Shown in pieces: positions 61,708 to 64,000 of a stretch of 64,000 nt of DNA. Every line of letters starts with the position of its first letter. The first letter of the stretch is position 1. Under the pieces are notes generated by a model. The model saw only the letters and a program-made list of their open reading frames with translations, did not search any database and was not told the origin of the DNA. Source of the DNA: an uncultured Bacteroidales bacterium (GTDB lineage Bacteria; Bacteroidota; Bacteroidia; Bacteroidales; Bacteroidaceae); assembly GCA_902779165.1 (NCBI GenBank), contig CACZAN010000006.1:1-64000 (forward strand). Direction: 5' to 3'. A program made the translations under genes and the position numbers.

Positions 61708-64000
61708 TTACTTTAGATAGACCTTGCGCGTCTTGCCGTCGGCGCCTCGGAATATATGGAAACCTCGGCGTTGCTGCGGTTGCGGGCGGCCGGAGAGGTC
61801 GTAGCTGGTGCCGTTGGAGAACTGTCGGAGGAGGGTGGTGGCGTTGTCCTCGTCAGGACTGATGAGGCTCACTCCGTCGACGACATTTTCGCCCTTTGCG
61901 AAGACGGGCTGCAGGGTGACATTATCGTCTGGCATCACGAAGGTCAGACGAGTGTTGCCTTTGGACAGGGTCTCGAGGCTGATGGTCTTGGCCAGTGTGT
62001 AGTAGACGCCATTGATGACCTTCAGTTCCTTCAACCCGTAGCCTTCCTTGGCTGTGATGGCGAGGGTGATGGTGTCTCCCTCGAGGGCTTCGGGTGTCTC
62101 GCCCTCTGCTGTTTCGGGAACGGCAACGGTGAGTTCGCCGTTGTTCGCTCTGCGAATCGTAATCTGGAAGCGCTCGGGTGCCACATCGGCTGGAGTATAG
62201 ATGATCTGGTCGATGAATAGGGGCAGAGAACTGCTGTTCTGTACAAGGACGTTGTTCTTGCCGGCCTTGAGCGAGACGTCCACCGTAGCCTTCTTCCATT
62301 CGTTGCTTTCCGTCTTCTCTATGTCGGCGTAGAGGGCTTTGTTATTGACTGTCAGCTTGACGCGGCCTGCCTTTGTGGTACACATATAGCGAACGCTGAT
62401 ACGGTAGTCGCCTGCCTCGCTGAGGGTGAGCTGATGACGTAGGGTGGCAGCGCTGCTGGTGCCCATTTCGACAAAGCCGTTGCCTGCGTGGCCGATGACG
62501 TTAGGATGAGTGTTGTAGGGACTGGTGGTGAGGTTCTTGACGCTCTTGAAGTCCATATCTTCCGCCTCAATCTGTATTTCGCCGTGATAGGGAGCGGGCT
62601 GCACGGGAGGATTAGCCGTGAGGGCTGTTGAGGGCAGGGGGTCGGTGGACCGTTCTTCGCCCGCACCAGTGCAGCTCAGTCTGAGGTCAATACCTCCCAG
62701 GTGCTTGAGGGTCAGTGTATAAGTGCCCGTCTCTGCATCCCAACTGCCTGTGGCAGTACCTTTTGCCAGCAGGCGTCTGGTGAGTTCAAAGGTGGGTTCT
62801 GCTGTGGCGCCTGTGATGACAATGGTCTCTGTCACCAGCGTTGTGGTGTCTGTTCGGAAGTTGTTGAAGTAGAAGTCAATATGGTCGGCATATTCACGAA
62901 CGAGGGCGCTGCCGAGCTTGCCCAGTGTCAGATGCAGGCTGTCGCAGGTGTTGTACTGCAAGGGAATATGGCCTGTGGCTGTCGTTCGGGTGTTCAGATA
63001 AGTATAGGGAGTGTAGGTGACGAGCTGGTTGCGGTAGCGATTGACATAGAGGTCGCCAGTGCTTACTTCTGGGTAGTATTGGTTGAACTCGTCGAGTTTC
63101 TTTCTCTGAGAGCTCCAGCGCGTCTTGGCCACGGATTTATTCAACTTCAGAGGAATGGTCTTTGCCAGGCTGTCGGCGAGTTCCAGGCAGATGGGCACAG
63201 CGCCGTAGCGGCCCGTGCTCTTGAAGTAACAGTAGTTGTTCATCCAATTGCCGTCGTTCTTGTTGAAGGGGTCGGTCTGCTTGTAGAGACCCGTATAGAG
63301 GTCGCCCCAGGCGGCATATTTGTCCTCGTCGCTGCCAGAATTGACATTTTGGATGACAACAATCTTGGTTTTATTGATGACTTCCTCGCGCGTAGGAATA
63401 TATAATGTGCCGTCGATGATTTTGCGGAACATATCAATCCACGCTCCGCGGAAGCCTTCGAAGGTAGTCCAGTTGCGGCGGGTGTAGCCGTCGACGGTTG
63501 TCCTGTCTGTTTCTCTGAAGTCCTCTGTCCAGATGAGCTCAGGTCCGTCCCACACGGCTCCACCGTTCACAGCAGTCTGCTCCATCACGGTTCCAATACC
63601 GGCTGCAATGGGATATTTCTTTCCATGGTTCTTACCTAATAAATCATCAATGGCACCGTTCCAGCCGCAGTTGTCGTAGCGGACGCCGTAGTTCGAGGCC
63701 AGTCCTGAGATGAAGGGGCCGAAGGTGACACTCTCGTTGTTGTAAAAACAGGAGGAGGTGGTGTATTTATATAACCACAACATGGATTCGGGGTACTTGC
63801 GGCAAGCCTTGAGGAAATTGGAGTTGCGCTTCATCTCGCCAATGGGGTTCAGCGGGTGGCTCCAGATGTTGCCGCAGAAGCTGACCGTGAGGAAACCGCC
63901 ATAATTGTGCGACATCTCCACAAGTTTGGCAAACAATGCCCAACGGTTGGACTGTGGGCTGGAACTCTTGTCTGATGCCTGTTCGTCGAAACCCCAGAAC
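61708..64000 (-). CDS. GH98 family endo-glycosidase, 5' end outside the window
   Basis: At least 764 residues; the frame stays open to the edge (visible start WGFDEQASDKSSS). KLVEMSHNYGGFLTV, NGGAVWDGPELIWTED, GRYGAVPICLELADS and FYFNNFRTDTTTL align in order with the catalytic and C-terminal (Glyco_hydro_98C) domains of GH98. After these come a CBM35/6-like module (~500-625), an InlB-type repeat-like domain and a short tail (SYDLSGR...GFHIF). GH98 members cleave either blood-group glycans or glucuronoarabinoxylan internally; the neighbouring GH43, GH127 and GH27 genes favour the latter. The N-terminal part of the catalytic domain is not seen. Confidence 0.85.
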   Translation of the reverse strand, partial: FWGFDEQASDKSSSPQSNRWALFAKLVEMSHNYGGFLTVSFCGNIWSHPLNPIGEMKRNSNFLKACRKYPESMLWLYKYTTSSCFYNNESVTFGPFISGLASNYGVRYDNCGWNGAIDDLLGKNHGKKYPIAAGIGTVMEQTAVNGGAVWDGPELIWTEDFRETDRTTVDGYTRRNWTTFEGFRGAWIDMFRKIIDGTLYIPTREEVINKTKIVVIQNVNSGSDEDKYAAWGDLYTGLYKQTDPFNKNDGNWMNNYCYFKSTGRYGAVPICLELADSLAKTIPLKLNKSVAKTRWSSQRKKLDEFNQYYPEVSTGDLYVNRYRNQLVTYTPYTYLNTRTTATGHIPLQYNTCDSLHLTLGKLGSALVREYADHIDFYFNNFRTDTTTLVTETIVITGATAEPTFELTRRLLAKGTATGSWDAETGTYTLTLKHLGGIDLRLSCTGAGEERSTDPLPSTALTANPPVQPAPYHGEIQIEAEDMDFKSVKNLTTSPYNTHPNVIGHAGNGFVEMGTSSAATLRHQLTLSEAGDYRISVRYMCTTKAGRVKLTVNNKALYADIEKTESNEWKKATVDVSLKAGKNNVLVQNSSSLPLFIDQIIYTPADVAPERFQITIRRANNGELTVAVPETAEGETPEALEGDTITLAITAKEGYGLKELKVINGVYYTLAKTISLETLSKGNTRLTFVMPDDNVTLQPVFAKGENVVDGVSLISPDEDNATTLLRQFSNGTSYDLSGRPQPQQRRGFHIFRGADGKTRKVYLK

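Noticed and set aside
61695..63936. GH98 frame treated as a complete gene starting at 63936
   Set aside because: The start there is a TTG, and the frame continues with sensible sequence to the edge of the window, so the gene is truncated by the window.
1..64000. Integrase, transposase or prophage genes that would explain the defence island
   Set aside because: I looked for tyrosine or serine recombinase and DDE transposase motifs in all sizeable frames and found none. The island's mobility rests only on composition and repeats.

Overview
The window looks like chromosomal DNA of a Bacteroidales bacterium, most likely a Prevotella-type gut or rumen member. The reasons are: Bacteroidetes-type promoters (TTTG, about 20 bp, then TAnnTTTG) ahead of many genes; weak or absent Shine-Dalgarno sequences; families largely confined to Bacteroidetes (DUF3078, DUF4837, the rlmN-DUF4837-pdxA-sigma54 activator-lptE-TPR-secG order); and many secreted polysaccharide-degrading enzymes. 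All functions below are inferred from sequence reading; no database search was run.

Layout. 0-0.1 kb: 3' end of a 5S rRNA and its terminator. 0.5-2.5 kb: a YjbH-like outer-membrane protein followed by an Ala/Thr-rich lipoprotein. 2.7-15.7 kb: a long minus-strand gene train, DUF3078 barrel, engB, yidC, S9 peptidase, a 9-bp repeat array, MFS transporter, a giant CotH/lamin-tail surface protein and a YqiA-like esterase. 15.8-16.7 kb: a BadF-type sugar kinase. 16.7-17.9 kb: a gene-poor stretch with several repeat families, a 31-bp inverted repeat and a probable small RNA. 17.9-23.9 kb: a GH92 mannosidase and a GT2/DUF4922/SpoIID three-domain fusion. 24-37.5 kb: plus-strand genes: a GH109-type protein, a Bax-inhibitor-1 protein, the rlmN...secG operon extended by a shortened GH115 protein, then ffh and folD. 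37.6-40.3 kb: tRNA-His and a large MscS channel.

40.3-51.5 kb is an accessory island, visibly richer in A+T than its surroundings. It opens with a repeat-built element bounded by 47-bp inverted repeats and some ORF debris, followed by ten plus-strand defence-type genes: an XRE regulator, an AAA ATPase plus TOPRIM-like DUF3226 pair, DinD, a DUF4062 (TIR-like) protein, an HNH nuclease, a small unknown protein, McrB, a DUF2357 nuclease (McrC-like) and Vsr. No DNA methyltransferase is seen, although Vsr usually accompanies one.

51.5-64 kb is a minus-strand carbohydrate-degradation operon that runs off the right edge: GH98 (5' end missing), GH43, tandem GH43-GH43, GH27, GH127/146-like and an SGNH acetylesterase. 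This set fits stepwise breakdown of a heavily decorated glycan such as a complex glucuronoarabinoxylan; the GH115 protein at 33 kb could belong to the same diet. No SusC/SusD pair is in the window.

The most interesting points are the two defence modules, the 40.4-41.0 kb repeat element, the candidate small RNA near 17.6 kb, the GT2/DUF4922/SpoIID fusion, the compact GH115, and the 9-bp repeats that in one place encode the N-terminus of a secreted enzyme.
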